A stretch of DNA of 64,000 nucleotides from Thermodesulfatator indicus DSM 15286 (lineage in GTDB: Bacteria; Desulfobacterota; Thermodesulfobacteria; Thermodesulfobacteriales; Thermodesulfatatoraceae), in the NCBI RefSeq assembly GCF_000217795.1, contig NC_015681.1, positions 577,244-641,243 on the forward strand. The letters are read 5' to 3'. The position numbers were made by a program, and so were the translations under genes. Shown here one piece after another: positions 1 through 9,283 of the stretch (the first letter of the stretch is position 1; each line of letters starts with the position of its first letter). The notes beneath the pieces were generated by a model. It was not told the DNA's origin and searched no databases. It saw only the letters and a list, made by a program, of their open reading frames with translations.

Positions 1-168
1 TATTTTGAAGCTGCGGAAATACTAAAACAGCATGGAATGATAATAGAAGATGCTACTCCTGAACTCATGAAAGCTATGGATAAGGCTGCTCTAAAAATAA
101 TCAAAGATTTCATGAAAAAATGTACTCCTAAAGAAAAAGAAATATTGGAAAAGTATATTTCCAAGTAA
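1..168 (+). CDS. TRAP transporter solute-binding protein DctP, C-terminal fragment
   Basis: This is the last 55 codons of a gene that begins before the window; it ends at a TAA at 166-168. The helical, Lys/Glu-rich tail with alternating Ala and Met fits the C-terminal helix of periplasmic DctP-type binding proteins. The assignment rests mainly on position: it lies 3 bp upstream of dctQ and dctM, the usual P-Q-M order. In the family the protein captures a carboxylate or similar solute in the periplasm and hands it to the QM permease. The ligand-binding part is outside the window, so no substrate can be proposed. Confidence 0.7.
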   Translation, partial: YFEAAEILKQHGMIIEDATPELMKAMDKAALKIIKDFMKKCTPKEKEILEKYISK

Positions 169-171
169 ACT

Positions 172-663
172 ATGAAGAAGTTAACAAAAATAATAGAAGC
201 GGCATCAAATTTTGGTGCCGCTTTGTCTTCTTTATTTTTTCTTTTAATAACATTATTTATTCTTGTTGAAGTCTTTCTTAGAGCTGTTTTTAATACTTCC
301 ACTTTAGTTTGTGATGAATTTAGTGCTTACATGTTTGTCTGGCTAGTAATGTTAGGACTTTCCTATACGTTTAAAGAAAACGCTCATATCAGAATTAATA
401 TCTTACTCTTTAGATTAAACAGAAAATTTCGATGGATACTTGAAAACATATCTCTTTTTTTGGCCTTTATAGTTCTTTTATTCATTTTTTATCATTCCTT
501 ACTCATGGTTTTAGAAAGTTATCATCTTGATATGAGAGCTGATACCATTGCTGAAACTCCTCTATTTATTCCTCAAATAGCTTTACCAGTTGGCTTTTTG
601 ACTTTTGCTCTTCAAGTTTTGGCAAAACTTCTCCAAAATATTTCTAAAGGAATACCCCGATGA
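172..663 (+). CDS. TRAP transporter small permease subunit DctQ
   Basis: A 163-residue, very hydrophobic protein with about four membrane segments (near residues 13-35, 50-68, 88-110 and 130-150). The segment around DEFSAYMFVWLVMLG matches the conserved acidic-aromatic region of DctQ proteins. DctQ is the small membrane partner that helps couple the binding protein to the large permease in sodium-driven uptake. It starts 3 bp after the preceding stop, and its own stop overlaps the dctM start by 4 bp, so translation is probably coupled. Codons are strongly A/T-ending, unlike the genes after 2.07 kb. Confidence 0.88.
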   Translation: MKKLTKIIEAASNFGAALSSLFFLLITLFILVEVFLRAVFNTSTLVCDEFSAYMFVWLVMLGLSYTFKENAHIRINILLFRLNRKFRWILENISLFLAFIVLLFIFYHSLLMVLESYHLDMRADTIAETPLFIPQIALPVGFLTFALQVLAKLLQNISKGIPR

Positions 664-1997
664 TATCTGATCCCTTAATGTTAGCTATAGTTGTTTTTGG
701 GATTATGTTTTTTCTACTTCTATCCGGCCTTTGGATAGGTTTTTCTTTATTTTTATCTGCTATATGCGGCATGCTTTTATATAAATTTAATCTACCTCCT
801 ACTATATCTATATGGGAAAAGATAGGAGGATTAATTGCTAATTCTGTTTGGAATAGTCTAAACTCTTGGTCATTGACTGCCTTACCTCTTTTTATATTAA
901 TGGGAGAAATCCTTTATAGAACAGCTATATCCACCAGGCTATTAAATGGTCTTTTGCCTTGGTTAACTAAAATCCCAGGAAAACTTTTACATATAAACGT
1001 AGTAGCCTGCTCTTTATTTGCAGCTGTATCAGGCTCAAGCGCTGCCACTACCGCTACAGTAGGGAAAATAACTTTATCCGAACTTTCCAAAAGAGGATAT
1101 GATAAAAACTTAGCTATAGGGTCTCTGGCTGGTGCAGGCACATTAGGTTTTTTAATTCCGCCTAGCTTAATCATGATAGTTTATGGAGTTCTTTCTGATA
1201 CTTCTATAGGCAAACTTTTTGTAGCAGGTATTATTCCTGGCCTCATTTTAGCTAGTATGTATTCAGGCTATATTATGTTAGTTGCTCTTATAAAACCTGA
1301 CGTAACGCCAAAAACAGAAGAAGAATATACTCTTAAAGAAAAAATTATACGCTTAAAAGATATAATTCCGGTTTTATTTTTGATATTTATAATTCTTGGT
1401 GGAATTTATTTAGGCTATACTACGCCTACAGAAGCGGCGGCCATAGGTGTTGCTGGTTCTTATTTATTAGCTTTAATTTATAGAAATTTAAACTGGCAAA
1501 ATTTTAAGGAGTCTCTTTTTAGTGCCGTAAAAACTACTTGTATGATTTGTTTCATCATAATGGCTGCTGCTTTTCTCTCTCAAGTGGTCGTGTTTATTGG
1601 AATAGCCCAAGCCTTAACTGAATATATAGTCTCTCTTCATCTTTCTCCTCATATACTTATTTTAGTTCTTGGCCTTATGTATCTTTTCTTAGGAATGATT
1701 TTAGATGGCATTTCTATAGTAGTAATGACCTTGCCTATTGTTCTACCAATAGTAGTAGCTTCTGGTTTTGACCCACTATGGTTTGGTATATTTTTAGTAA
1801 TAATGGTAGAGTTATCTCAAATAACACCGCCAGTAGGATTTAGCCTATTCGTTATTCAGGGAATTTCAGGTGAAGATATATACACTATACTAAAAGCCAC
1901 TTTTCCTTTCTTTTTAATAATGATTACCATGGTGGTTATTCTTGTTCTTTTCCCAGATATAGTCTTTTATCTACCTTCCAAAATGATTCAGAAATAA
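660..1997 (+). CDS. TRAP transporter large permease subunit DctM
   Basis: A 445-residue polytopic membrane protein with roughly twelve hydrophobic segments. Family signatures include LPLFILMGEIL (about residue 72), GSSAATTATVGKI (about 123) and a late PPVGFSLFVIQG (about 388), all typical of the DctM elevator-type transport subunit. It forms the sodium/solute transport channel with DctQ. The GSSAATT variant is common in the DctM group often annotated for mannitol or chloroaromatic compounds, but that label has little experimental support, so the substrate is left open. The gene is AT-rich like dctP and dctQ. Confidence 0.93.
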   Translation: MISDPLMLAIVVFGIMFFLLLSGLWIGFSLFLSAICGMLLYKFNLPPTISIWEKIGGLIANSVWNSLNSWSLTALPLFILMGEILYRTAISTRLLNGLLPWLTKIPGKLLHINVVACSLFAAVSGSSAATTATVGKITLSELSKRGYDKNLAIGSLAGAGTLGFLIPPSLIMIVYGVLSDTSIGKLFVAGIIPGLILASMYSGYIMLVALIKPDVTPKTEEEYTLKEKIIRLKDIIPVLFLIFIILGGIYLGYTTPTEAAAIGVAGSYLLALIYRNLNWQNFKESLFSAVKTTCMICFIIMAAAFLSQVVVFIGIAQALTEYIVSLHLSPHILILVLGLMYLFLGMILDGISIVVMTLPIVLPIVVASGFDPLWFGIFLVIMVELSQITPPVGFSLFVIQGISGEDIYTILKATFPFFLIMITMVVILVLFPDIVFYLPSKMIQK

Positions 1998-2073
1998 TTT
2001 AATAAAAGAGAAAAATAGCAGTTTTAAACAAAGTTAACTTTTTATGAGTACGGAATTAAACGGGACCTGACAG

Positions 2074-2424
2074 TTAACAGGTTAAATGGAAGGCACCAGC
2101 TACTTTTTCACCCTGGGCTATTAGTTCGTTAAATCTTTTGACGGCCTCAGCCGTTTTATAGGCCTCAAGTTTTATGCCACGTTCAGAACAGGCTTGTTTA
2201 ACAGACGGGTCAACCTTCATAACCCCGTAAGCCCCGGTGCCAACAATCAAAGTTTTACAACCTGACTCAAGAATATCAGCAATGTCTTCCGGATAAAGAC
2301 GGTGGCCTTCTTTGCGCCACCAGTTAGGTTTTACTACGCCGTCAATTATTTTTACATCGCTGTTATAGGCCTTACCCTGAATAACGATATTGCCAAAACG
2401 ATAGTCCTCTATAAAAGCCTTCAT
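2074..2424 (-). CDS. Mth938-like (DUF498) family protein
   Basis: A 116-residue protein of the Mth938/DUF498 fold, also found in the mitochondrial complex I assembly factor NDUFAF3. Recognisable blocks are an early FIEDYRFGNIVIQG, a central VVKPNWWRKEGH, and LIVGTGAYGVMKV near residues 59-71. The bacterial function is not established. It is the last gene of a minus-strand run, and its start codon shares one base with the prfA stop, so it is probably translated from the prfA message. The match is to a family, not to a known activity. Confidence 0.75.
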   Translation of the reverse strand: MKAFIEDYRFGNIVIQGKAYNSDVKIIDGVVKPNWWRKEGHRLYPEDIADILESGCKTLIVGTGAYGVMKVDPSVKQACSERGIKLEAYKTAEAVKRFNELIAQGEKVAGAFHLTC

Positions 2425-3524
2425 CAGGCGGCCTCTTCTACCTGCTCGTGTTCTTTTAAGGCCTCGGTCTGATAGTAAGTAATGAGGCTGTCAATAATGT
2501 CATCAAGGTCGCCGTCAAGCACCTGTTCAAGCTTATAAAGGGTTAAACCAATACGGTGATCGGTAATGCGGTTTTGCGGGAAGTTATAGGTTCTTATACG
2601 TTCACTGCGGTCACCGCTGCCTACCTGGCTACGGCGTTCAGCCCGGATTTTTTCTTCCTGTTCGCGTAGCTTTATTTCATAGAGGCGGGTACGCAAAATT
2701 TGCATGGCCTTAGCGCGGTTCTGGTGCTGAGAACGCTCGTTAGCGCAATAAACAACAATTCCCGTAGGGATATGGGTAATGCGTACGGCACTTTCGGTTT
2801 TATTAACGTGCTGGCCACCAGCACCACTAGCACGCATGGTGTCAATCTTTAAATCCTCAGGGCGGATTTCTACGTCAACTTCTTCAGCCTCAGGGAGCAC
2901 CGCCACCGTAACGGCAGAGGTATGAATACGACCGCCGCTTTCAGTCTCCGGAATACGCTGCACCCGGTGGACTCCGCTTTCGTATTTCAGGCGGCTATAA
3001 GCACCCTTCCCTTTTATCATGGCGATAATTTCCTTGAAGCCACCAAGCCCAGTTGGATTCACGTCAAGAATTTCTACTTCCCAGCCTTTGCGTTCGGCAT
3101 AGCGGCTATACATACGGAAAAGATCCGCAGCAAAAAGAGCCGCCTCTTCGCCACCAGTACCTGCCCTTATCTCAAGCATAATATTCTTTTCGTCGTTTGG
3201 GTCTTTGGGAACCAGAAGGAGCATGAGACGCTTCTCCAGAGCCTCCCGCTCAGCCTCAAGCTCTTTTAACTCCTCACGTGCCAGCTTGGCTATTTCTTCG
3301 TCAGCGTCTTCCAAAAGTTCTTTATTGTCAGCTATGTCTTTAAGGACTTTCTTGTAGCGACGGTAAGTTTCTACAATTTCAGAAAGGTCTGAATGTTCTC
3401 TGGCAATCTGGGTATATTTATCCCTATCGTTTACCACCGCTGGATCTCCCAGCTGAGCGGTAAGCTCTTCAAAGCGCTTTTCAACTTCGTCTAATTTCTT
3501 GAGATAATGGGCCGCAAAACTCAT
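2424..3524 (-). CDS. prfA: Peptide chain release factor 1
   Basis: A 366-residue class I release factor for UAA and UAG stops. The anticodon-like PxT motif is Pro-Glu-Thr at residues 192-194, inside [15 protein letters not shown], which places it in RF1 rather than RF2. The catalytic Gly-Gly-Gln is at 236-238 in [12 protein letters not shown] and would be methylated by PrmC, encoded here at 45187-46032. The N-terminal helical domain and total length are normal. It lies 3 bp from rpmE, a common neighbour. In many bacteria prmC follows prfA directly; here it is about 43 kb away beside murA. Confidence 0.97.
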   Translation of the reverse strand: MSFAAHYLKKLDEVEKRFEELTAQLGDPAVVNDRDKYTQIAREHSDLSEIVETYRRYKKVLKDIADNKELLEDADEEIAKLAREELKELEAEREALEKRLMLLLVPKDPNDEKNIMLEIRAGTGGEEAALFAADLFRMYSRYAERKGWEVEILDVNPTGLGGFKEIIAMIKGKGAYSRLKYESGVHRVQRIPETESGGRIHTSAVTVAVLPEAEEVDVEIRPEDLKIDTMRASGAGGQHVNKTESAVRITHIPTGIVVYCANERSQHQNRAKAMQILRTRLYEIKLREQEEKIRAERRSQVGSGDRSERIRTYNFPQNRITDHRIGLTLYKLEQVLDGDLDDIIDSLITYYQTEALKEHEQVEEAA

Positions 3525-3527
3525 AGC

Positions 3528-3758
3528 TTACTTGTTTTCTTTTTCCATTTTTTTATAAAAATCAGCGTATTTTTTCTTAAATTTTTCTACGCGACCAGAA
3601 GTGTCAAGTATGCGCTGCTCACCCGTGTAAAACGGATGACATTTGGAACATACCTCCACTTTAATTTCTGGAACAGTAGCGCCTACGATAATTTCATTGC
3701 CACAAGCGCAGCGCACCACCGCCTTCGGATAATACTCAGGATGAATTCCCTTTTTCAT
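3528..3758 (-). CDS. rpmE: 50S ribosomal protein bL31, zinc-binding form
   Basis: A 76-residue bL31 protein starting MKKGIHPEY. It keeps the cysteines of the zinc-binding (C+) form: C17 and C19 in CAC, and C37 and C40 in CSKC. The FYTG motif is also present. It is a component of the large subunit that contributes to the central bridge with the small subunit. It is placed between rho and prfA, a widespread arrangement. A purine-rich AGGAGG lies just upstream of the start on the minus strand. Confidence 0.96.
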   Translation of the reverse strand: MKKGIHPEYYPKAVVRCACGNEIIVGATVPEIKVEVCSKCHPFYTGEQRILDTSGRVEKFKKKYADFYKKMEKENK

Positions 3759-3827
3759 TTTCTAAAACCTCCTAAGCTTTTAACTTTAATATTTAAATTT
3801 AAATAATTTATAGCGTCCTTAGCAAGC

Positions 3828-5210
3828 TTAACGGTTCATGGCCGCTAAGAACTCTGCATTGTTTTTGGTATCTTTCATCTTGTCAAGTAAAAATTCCATA
3901 CAATCAACCGGATTAAGGGGAGAAAGTAGCTTCCTAAGAATCCATACCCGGTTAAGCACCTCTTGCGGCACGAGGAGTTCTTCCTTACGCGTACCGCTTT
4001 TATGGATATCAATGGCCGGCCAGATACGGCGATCAGCCAGTTTACGGTCCAGGTGAATCTCCATATTACCTGTACCTTTGAATTCTTCAAAAATTACCTC
4101 GTCCATACGGCTACCGGTATCTACCAGGCAAGTGGCAATGATAGTCAGGCTTCCGCCCTCTTCTATGTTTCGGGCTGCCCCGAAAAACCTCTTCGGCTTG
4201 TGAAGGGCGTTAGCATCAATACCACCGGAAAGAAGCTTACCACTTGAAGGCACCACGGTGTTATAAGCCCGGGCAAGCCTCGTCAAACTATCAAGCAAGA
4301 TAACCACGTCACGGCCGTGTTCTACTAAGCGCTTGGCCTTTTCTACGACCATTTCCGCTACCTGAGTGTGACGCTGGGGTGGCTCGTCAAAGGTGGAGCT
4401 TACTACCTCAGCATTGGGCACACTTCTTTCCATATCCGTCACTTCTTCAGGGCGTTCGTCAATAAGAAGGATAATGAGATAAACTTCAGGATGGTTACGC
4501 ACAATACCGTTAGCGATATTCTGGAGGAGCATGGTTTTCCCCGTACGCGGTGGCGCCACAATAAGCCCGCGCTGGCCCTTACCAATGGGAACGAAAAGGT
4601 CAATTATTCTCGTAGAAAAGTTGTCAGGGTCGGTTTCCAGGCGCAGCCATTCGTTAGGATAAATAGGTGTTAAGTTATCAAAAGGAATTTTGTAACGGGC
4701 CTTTTCAGGATCTTCAAAGTTTATTTTTTCAACCTTGAGTAACGCAAAATAGCGTTCACCTTCTTTAGGCGGCCTGATAAGACCAAAAATGGTATCTCCG
4801 GTACGCAAATTGAAACGCCTTATCTGAGAAGGAGAAACGTAAATATCATCAGGCCCGGGGAGATAGCTATAATCAGGAAAGCGCAAGAAACCAAAACCCT
4901 CTGGGAGGACCTCAAGGACACCCTCTCCGCGGACTTCACCACCAAGCTCTAGATGGGCCTGAATAATAGCGTAAATTATCTCCTGCTTGCGCATGGAAAG
5001 TGGGCCCTGAAGGCCATATTGTTGAGCCAGCTCTTGCAATTCAGCAAGAGACTTTTTACGCAACTCTGTTAGACTAAGCGGCGGAGGAACTTCCTTTTTT
5101 TCTTCAGGCATTTCTTCTGGGTTTTCTGGCTGTTCTTCTGGAGTAGCTTCCTGAGAATCCTTTTCTTCGACAATTTCTGCTTCTTTTAAAGTTTCTTGTG
5201 TTTCTGGCAT
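3828..5210 (-). CDS. rho: Transcription termination factor Rho
   Basis: A 460-residue RNA-dependent ATPase that ends transcription of untranslated RNA. After an unusual acidic, Pro/Glu-rich leader of about 45 residues come the Rho N-terminal helical domain (about 46-88), the cold-shock-like RNA-binding domain (FGFLR near 106) and the RecA-like motor with Walker [10 protein letters not shown] at 219-227. The acidic leader is an added segment relative to the roughly 420-residue E. coli protein. A promoter-like sequence and a leader hairpin lie upstream, so rho probably has its own transcription start. rpmE, prfA and the Mth938-like gene may be read through from it. Confidence 0.97.
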   Translation of the reverse strand: MPETQETLKEAEIVEEKDSQEATPEEQPENPEEMPEEKKEVPPPLSLTELRKKSLAELQELAQQYGLQGPLSMRKQEIIYAIIQAHLELGGEVRGEGVLEVLPEGFGFLRFPDYSYLPGPDDIYVSPSQIRRFNLRTGDTIFGLIRPPKEGERYFALLKVEKINFEDPEKARYKIPFDNLTPIYPNEWLRLETDPDNFSTRIIDLFVPIGKGQRGLIVAPPRTGKTMLLQNIANGIVRNHPEVYLIILLIDERPEEVTDMERSVPNAEVVSSTFDEPPQRHTQVAEMVVEKAKRLVEHGRDVVILLDSLTRLARAYNTVVPSSGKLLSGGIDANALHKPKRFFGAARNIEEGGSLTIIATCLVDTGSRMDEVIFEEFKGTGNMEIHLDRKLADRRIWPAIDIHKSGTRKEELLVPQEVLNRVWILRKLLSPLNPVDCMEFLLDKMKDTKNNAEFLAAMNR

Positions 5211-5245
5211 TGCTAACCACCTCTATTAATTTTTGAAATTTTGAT

Positions 5246-5300
5246 GCCTGCCCAAAAGGAAGGCTCAACTGGAGAGCAAAGAATAAACTTTTTGGCAGGC
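5246..5300 (-). promoter_or_regulatory. Long hairpin in the rho 5' leader
   Basis: GCCTGCC at 5246-5252 pairs with GGCAGGC at 5294-5300, and the flanking AAAA/TTTT lets the stem extend inwards. On the minus strand it would start close to the predicted transcription start of rho. No long T-run follows it, so it is unlike a simple terminator for pyrD. A role in mRNA stability or in rho autoregulation is inference. Confidence 0.45.
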
Positions 5301-5306
5301 AATTAA

Positions 5307-5335
5307 AGTGTAAAAACCTTATTTACCAATGTCAA
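5307..5335 (-). promoter_or_regulatory. Putative sigma70 promoter of rho
   Basis: On the minus strand TTGACA (5330-5335) is followed after 17 bp by TACACT (5307-5312). The -35 box is a perfect consensus match and the -10 box matches 4 of 6. It would give a leader of about 90 nt before rho, containing the hairpin at 5246-5300. Confidence 0.6.
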
Positions 5336-5383
5336 TCCCTTTATTCTCCCAGAAGCACAAATGCATAAGAAATTATTGACCGA

Positions 5384-6289
5384 TCAATACTTGAGCGCAG
5401 CCAATAAATTACCGAGATTGGTCTCGCCCAGCTTTTTAAGCTCTTCTTCTATTTCGGTAAGGATTTTGGCCGGATTTTGAGGGTCAAGGAGGGTGGCGGT
5501 GCCCACCTGTACGGCCGCAGCCCCGCAGAGGATATACTCCAGCACGTCTTTTCCTGAAGTTATACCCCCACAGCCAAAGATAGGTGCTTTTAATTCACGA
5601 TAAAGGTCATAAACCAGCTTGAGGGTAAGGGGTTTTATAGCCGGGCCGGAAAGGCCGCCTGTTCCCCGGCCAAGGGCCAGACGGCGACTTGCAAGATCAA
5701 CTGCCAGCGCCGGATAGGTATTAGCCACGGTCAGGGCATCAGCCCCGGATTCAAGAGCAACACGGGCCACATCCAGAACAGGGCCCACCGGAGGCAATTT
5801 CACCACTAAAAAGCCTGAATAGATTTTTCCTATCTCTTCTACCAGGGTTTTAACAGTGGCCGGGTCGTGGCCAAAGGCAAGCCCGCCTTTGGCCACGTTA
5901 GGACAGGAGATATTTAACTCAAGCCCGGTAATAGGTTCGTCTTTTAAGGCCTCAGCTACCCCTAGAAATTCGTCTATCGTTTCGCCGAAAATATTTACCA
6001 ACAGGTGAGTTTTAAATGCCAGCAATTGAGGCAGAATATGCTTTTTAAATACCTCTACTCCGGGGTTTTCAAGGCCGATAGCGTTTATCAAACCACACGG
6101 CGTTTCCGCAAGCCTTGGCGGAGGGTTCCCTTCTCTTGGCTTAAGAGAAATTCCTTTGGAGACCAGGCCACCCAGAGTCGAAAGGTCAAGATAACTTTTG
6201 AGCTTCTCCCCAAAGCCCCAGGTACCCGAAGCCAAAAGCACCGGATTTTTAAAGGTAACCCCCGCTACTTTTACGCTTAAATCAAGCAT
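5384..6289 (-). CDS. pyrD: Dihydroorotate dehydrogenase, class 1B catalytic subunit
   Basis: A 301-residue FMN-binding TIM-barrel protein that oxidises dihydroorotate to orotate in pyrimidine synthesis. The active-site base is C129 in NISCPN, which marks the cytosolic class 1 enzymes; class 2 enzymes use Ser. Length and N-terminus (VKVAGVTFKNPV) fit class 1B, which passes electrons to NAD through the PyrK iron-sulfur/FAD subunit. No pyrK is present in the window. It is followed on the same strand by tal and argG upstream, 27 bp apart, so the three may share a transcript. Confidence 0.93.
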   Translation of the reverse strand: MLDLSVKVAGVTFKNPVLLASGTWGFGEKLKSYLDLSTLGGLVSKGISLKPREGNPPPRLAETPCGLINAIGLENPGVEVFKKHILPQLLAFKTHLLVNIFGETIDEFLGVAEALKDEPITGLELNISCPNVAKGGLAFGHDPATVKTLVEEIGKIYSGFLVVKLPPVGPVLDVARVALESGADALTVANTYPALAVDLASRRLALGRGTGGLSGPAIKPLTLKLVYDLYRELKAPIFGCGGITSGKDVLEYILCGAAAVQVGTATLLDPQNPAKILTEIEEELKKLGETNLGNLLAALKY

Positions 6290-6316
6290 AGTTTTAGTCG
6301 TAAGGTAGCCTCACAG

Positions 6317-6976
6317 CTAAATGCTTATACCGGCCTTTTGAGCATCTTCTAGGAAGCGCTCAAGACCTTTATCCGTCAAAGGATGGCGGTACATCTGTTT
6401 GATAACCTTAAACGGGATAGTGGCAATATCTACGCCCAGAGCAGCGCAGCGGCGCACATGGTCCACGTGCCTGATGCTCGCGGCGATAATCTCGGTCTCA
6501 AAACCATAGAAGTTATAAATATCAACTATTTCTTCCACCACCTGCATGCCGTCGTAAGAGATGTCATCAATGCGGCCGATAAAAAGAGATACATAAGTAG
6601 CGCCTACTTTGGCGGCGAGAAGGGCCTGAAGGGGTGAAAAAACAAGGGTTACGTTGGTTTTCACCTTGGCCCCTTCGCGGTGCATCTCCGAAATAGCCCT
6701 CAAGCCCTCTTCAATGCAGGGGATTTTTACCACTACGTTCGGACCAAGTTTCGCCAGCTCTTTGGCCTCTTTCTTAATGCCTTCGCAATCAGTGGCTATC
6801 ACCTCTACGGAAACCGGCTTGTCAGGCACTTCTTTTAAAATTTCAAGGATGGCCTCTTTCCAGGGTTTACCGGTTTTAGAAACCAGCGTGGGATTCGTAG
6901 TTACCCCATCAAGTATCCCCATTTCTTTTACGGCTTTAATTTCTTCAAGCACCGCTGTATCCACAAATATTTTCAT
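6317..6976 (-). CDS. tal: Transaldolase, short Fsa/TalC type
   Basis: A 219-residue single-domain aldolase of the small transaldolase / fructose-6-phosphate aldolase family. The Schiff-base lysine is K84 in VVVKIPC, and the N-terminal MKIFVDTA and GVTTNPTLV blocks are classic. In bacteria lacking long transaldolases this short form usually acts in the non-oxidative pentose phosphate pathway. True fructose-6-phosphate aldolase activity cannot be separated from transaldolase activity by this reading. It is 10 bp from argG, on the same strand. Confidence 0.93.
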   Translation of the reverse strand: MKIFVDTAVLEEIKAVKEMGILDGVTTNPTLVSKTGKPWKEAILEILKEVPDKPVSVEVIATDCEGIKKEAKELAKLGPNVVVKIPCIEEGLRAISEMHREGAKVKTNVTLVFSPLQALLAAKVGATYVSLFIGRIDDISYDGMQVVEEIVDIYNFYGFETEIIAASIRHVDHVRRCAALGVDIATIPFKVIKQMYRHPLTDKGLERFLEDAQKAGISI

Positions 6977-6986
6977 ACTAACCTCC

Positions 6987-8192
6987 CTAAATTAGTTTTT
7001 TCTCAATCATGGCCTTGACTTTGAGGCGAAGGCCCTGAAGCTTGATAAAGCCTTCGGCGTCTTTTTGGTTGTAAAGGGTGTCAGCCTCAAAAGTGGCCAG
7101 TTCCTGTAAGTAAAGAGATTTAGGGCTTTTGCGCCCAACTACCATAACATTTCCTTTGTAAAGTTTTAAGCGCACGGTACCGGTGACGTTTTTCTGGCTC
7201 TCGTTAATGAAGGCTACAAGGGCCTGCATTTCGGGAGCGTACCAGAAGCCATAGTAAATCATCTCGGCAAAACGCGGCATGAGGCTGTCTCTTAAATGCA
7301 TGACTTCACGGTCCATAGTGAGATGCTCTAGAGCCCGATGCGCCACGTGAAGCACCGTGCCCCCGGGGGTTTCATAGACACCGCGGCTTTTTATGCCTAC
7401 AAAGCGGTTTTCCACCATGTCCACCCGGCCGATACCGTGAGCCCCGGCAATTTTGTTAAGTTTTTCTAAAAGAGCTGCTGGCGTTAGTTCTTCGCCGTTT
7501 ATGGCCCTGGGCTCTCCTTCTTCAAAGTAAATTTCAAGATACTCTGGCTCGTCTTTGGCCTTCTCCGGGGAGACGGTCATCTGAAACATGTCATCAGGCG
7601 GCTCCTGCCAAGGATCTTCAAGGATGCCGCCCTCGTAGCTGGTGTGAAAGAGATTGGCGTCAATGGAATAAGGCTTTTCTTTGGTAACCGGCACCGGGAT
7701 GCCGTGTTTTTCAGCAAAGGCTATGAGGTCTTCGCGACCATTGAATTCCCACTCGCGCCAGGGAGCTATGATTTTTAAATCCGGGGCCAGCGCCATGTAA
7801 GTGAGTTCAAAGCGCACCTGGTCATTCCCTTTGCCGGTGGCTCCGTGGGCTACAGCGTCAGCACCCACTTCCTTCGCGATCTTTACCTGCTCTTTGGCAA
7901 TCAAAGGCCTGGCCAAAGATGTGCCGAGAAGATACCCTCCTTCGTAAACGGCATTGGCCTTAAGGGCCGGGAAAACGAAGTCTTTAACGAATTCTTCACG
8001 CAAATCACGAATGATGACCTCTTCAGCTCCGGTAGCCAGGCCCTTTTCTTTTACGGCTTCCCAGTCTTCCTCCTGGCCGATATTGGCACAATACGCCACC
8101 ACCGGACAACCGTAAGTCTCTTTAAGCCACTTAAGGATTATAGAAGTATCAAGCCCGCCTGAATAAGCCAGGACAATTTTTTTAGGTCTCAT
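6987..8192 (-). CDS. argG: Argininosuccinate synthase
   Basis: A 401-residue enzyme that joins citrulline and aspartate with ATP in arginine synthesis. The PP-loop AYSGGLDTS is at residues 9-17, and ANIGQ and [13 protein letters not shown] follow as in the family. The start at 8190-8192 is chosen because AGGAGG lies just upstream and the protein then begins [11 protein letters not shown]. The open frame runs on to 8405, but that extension adds 71 unrelated residues and would run into the divergent prenyl synthase gene. argH is not in the window. Confidence 0.97.
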   Translation of the reverse strand: MRPKKIVLAYSGGLDTSIILKWLKETYGCPVVAYCANIGQEEDWEAVKEKGLATGAEEVIIRDLREEFVKDFVFPALKANAVYEGGYLLGTSLARPLIAKEQVKIAKEVGADAVAHGATGKGNDQVRFELTYMALAPDLKIIAPWREWEFNGREDLIAFAEKHGIPVPVTKEKPYSIDANLFHTSYEGGILEDPWQEPPDDMFQMTVSPEKAKDEPEYLEIYFEEGEPRAINGEELTPAALLEKLNKIAGAHGIGRVDMVENRFVGIKSRGVYETPGGTVLHVAHRALEHLTMDREVMHLRDSLMPRFAEMIYYGFWYAPEMQALVAFINESQKNVTGTVRLKLYKGNVMVVGRKSPKSLYLQELATFEADTLYNQKDAEGFIKLQGLRLKVKAMIEKKLI

Positions 8193-8288
8193 TATTGGCC
8201 TCCTCGTGTTTCTGCCTGAAATATAGACTAACTTAAAGTTTATTTCAGCAAAAATTTCTGCTAAAGTGACCCAAAAAATGGAGGCCCT

Positions 8289-9272
8289 ATGAGGACGAAA
8301 CAGGAAATTATTGCCGCTATCGCGCCTGACCTGGAAAAAATAGAAGAGACTCTCTCGCAAAACTTCGCCTCTTACGTGCCTTTTATAAACGAAGTCAGCC
8401 GCCATATTTTGTTCGCCGGAGGCAAGAGGCTAAGGCCCCTTCTCATGGTGCTTTCAGCCCGCCTTTGCGGTGAGCCAACAAGCGCCAAGACCTACCGCCT
8501 CTCAGTGCTTTTTGAATACCTGCATGCCGCTACCCTTCTTCACGACGACGTGGTTGACGGCGCCAAATTCCGCCGCGGCCGCAAGGCCGCCCATCATCTC
8601 TGGGGTAATCAGGCGGTTATTCTGGTGGGAGACTTCTTGTATTCCAGGGCCATTCGCATCGCCGTAGAAGAAGGTAATATGGACGTGCTTGACGTCATCT
8701 CGCAGACCACCACCCTGATGAGTGAGGGTGAGGTCCTCCAGCTAATTAACCTTGATAACGTAGAGCTCACGGAAGAAAAATATTTTGACGTGATTTTCCG
8801 GAAAACAGCGGCCCTTATGGCTGCGGCCTGTGAAGTAGGGGCCATTTACGCCCGAGGGAATAGCTGGGAGCGCCCGGCCCTTAAAGCCTTTGGTACTTAC
8901 CTCGGTTACGCCTTTCAGATAACCGATGACTTGCTTGACTACCTTGGTGTAAAAGACGAAACCGGAAAAGACATCGGCACGGACTTTAAAGAAGGCAAGG
9001 TCACTTTACCTTACATCATCGCCATGGAACGCGCCGAGCCTACCGACCGCGAAGAACTCATCGCCCTCATAAAAGAAAAAGAAGCGGCTACTCCTGAAAA
9101 TTTCAAGCGCGCCTGTGAGTTAATGAAAAAATATGACGCCTTTTCAGCCACTCACGATAGGGCTAAAGAATACGTAGAAAAAGCCTGCCAAGAGCTCGCT
9201 AAGTTTGAACCTTCTCCGGCGAGAGATCTATTAATAGACATTGCCCAATACGTCTTAACCCGAAAACATTAG
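8289..9272 (+). CDS. Trans-polyprenyl diphosphate synthase (octaprenyl-type)
   Basis: A 327-residue chain-elongating prenyltransferase. The first aspartate-rich motif DDVVD is at residues 86-90 and the second DDLLD at 213-217; GGKRLRP near 44-50 is the diphosphate-binding region. It adds isopentenyl units to an allylic diphosphate, most likely making the quinone side chain. A small residue (Ala) in the stretch before the first motif is compatible with a long product, but chain length cannot be fixed from sequence. GGAGG lies 7 bp before the ATG. It is divergent from argG across 96 bp. Confidence 0.92.
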   Translation: MRTKQEIIAAIAPDLEKIEETLSQNFASYVPFINEVSRHILFAGGKRLRPLLMVLSARLCGEPTSAKTYRLSVLFEYLHAATLLHDDVVDGAKFRRGRKAAHHLWGNQAVILVGDFLYSRAIRIAVEEGNMDVLDVISQTTTLMSEGEVLQLINLDNVELTEEKYFDVIFRKTAALMAAACEVGAIYARGNSWERPALKAFGTYLGYAFQITDDLLDYLGVKDETGKDIGTDFKEGKVTLPYIIAMERAEPTDREELIALIKEKEAATPENFKRACELMKKYDAFSATHDRAKEYVEKACQELAKFEPSPARDLLIDIAQYVLTRKH

Positions 9273-9283
9273 AGGAGGTAGAG

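Noticed and set aside
8193..8405. 71-residue N-terminal extension of ArgG
   Set aside because: The family starts at [11 protein letters not shown] with AGGAGG just upstream; the extension would invade the divergent prenyl synthase gene.
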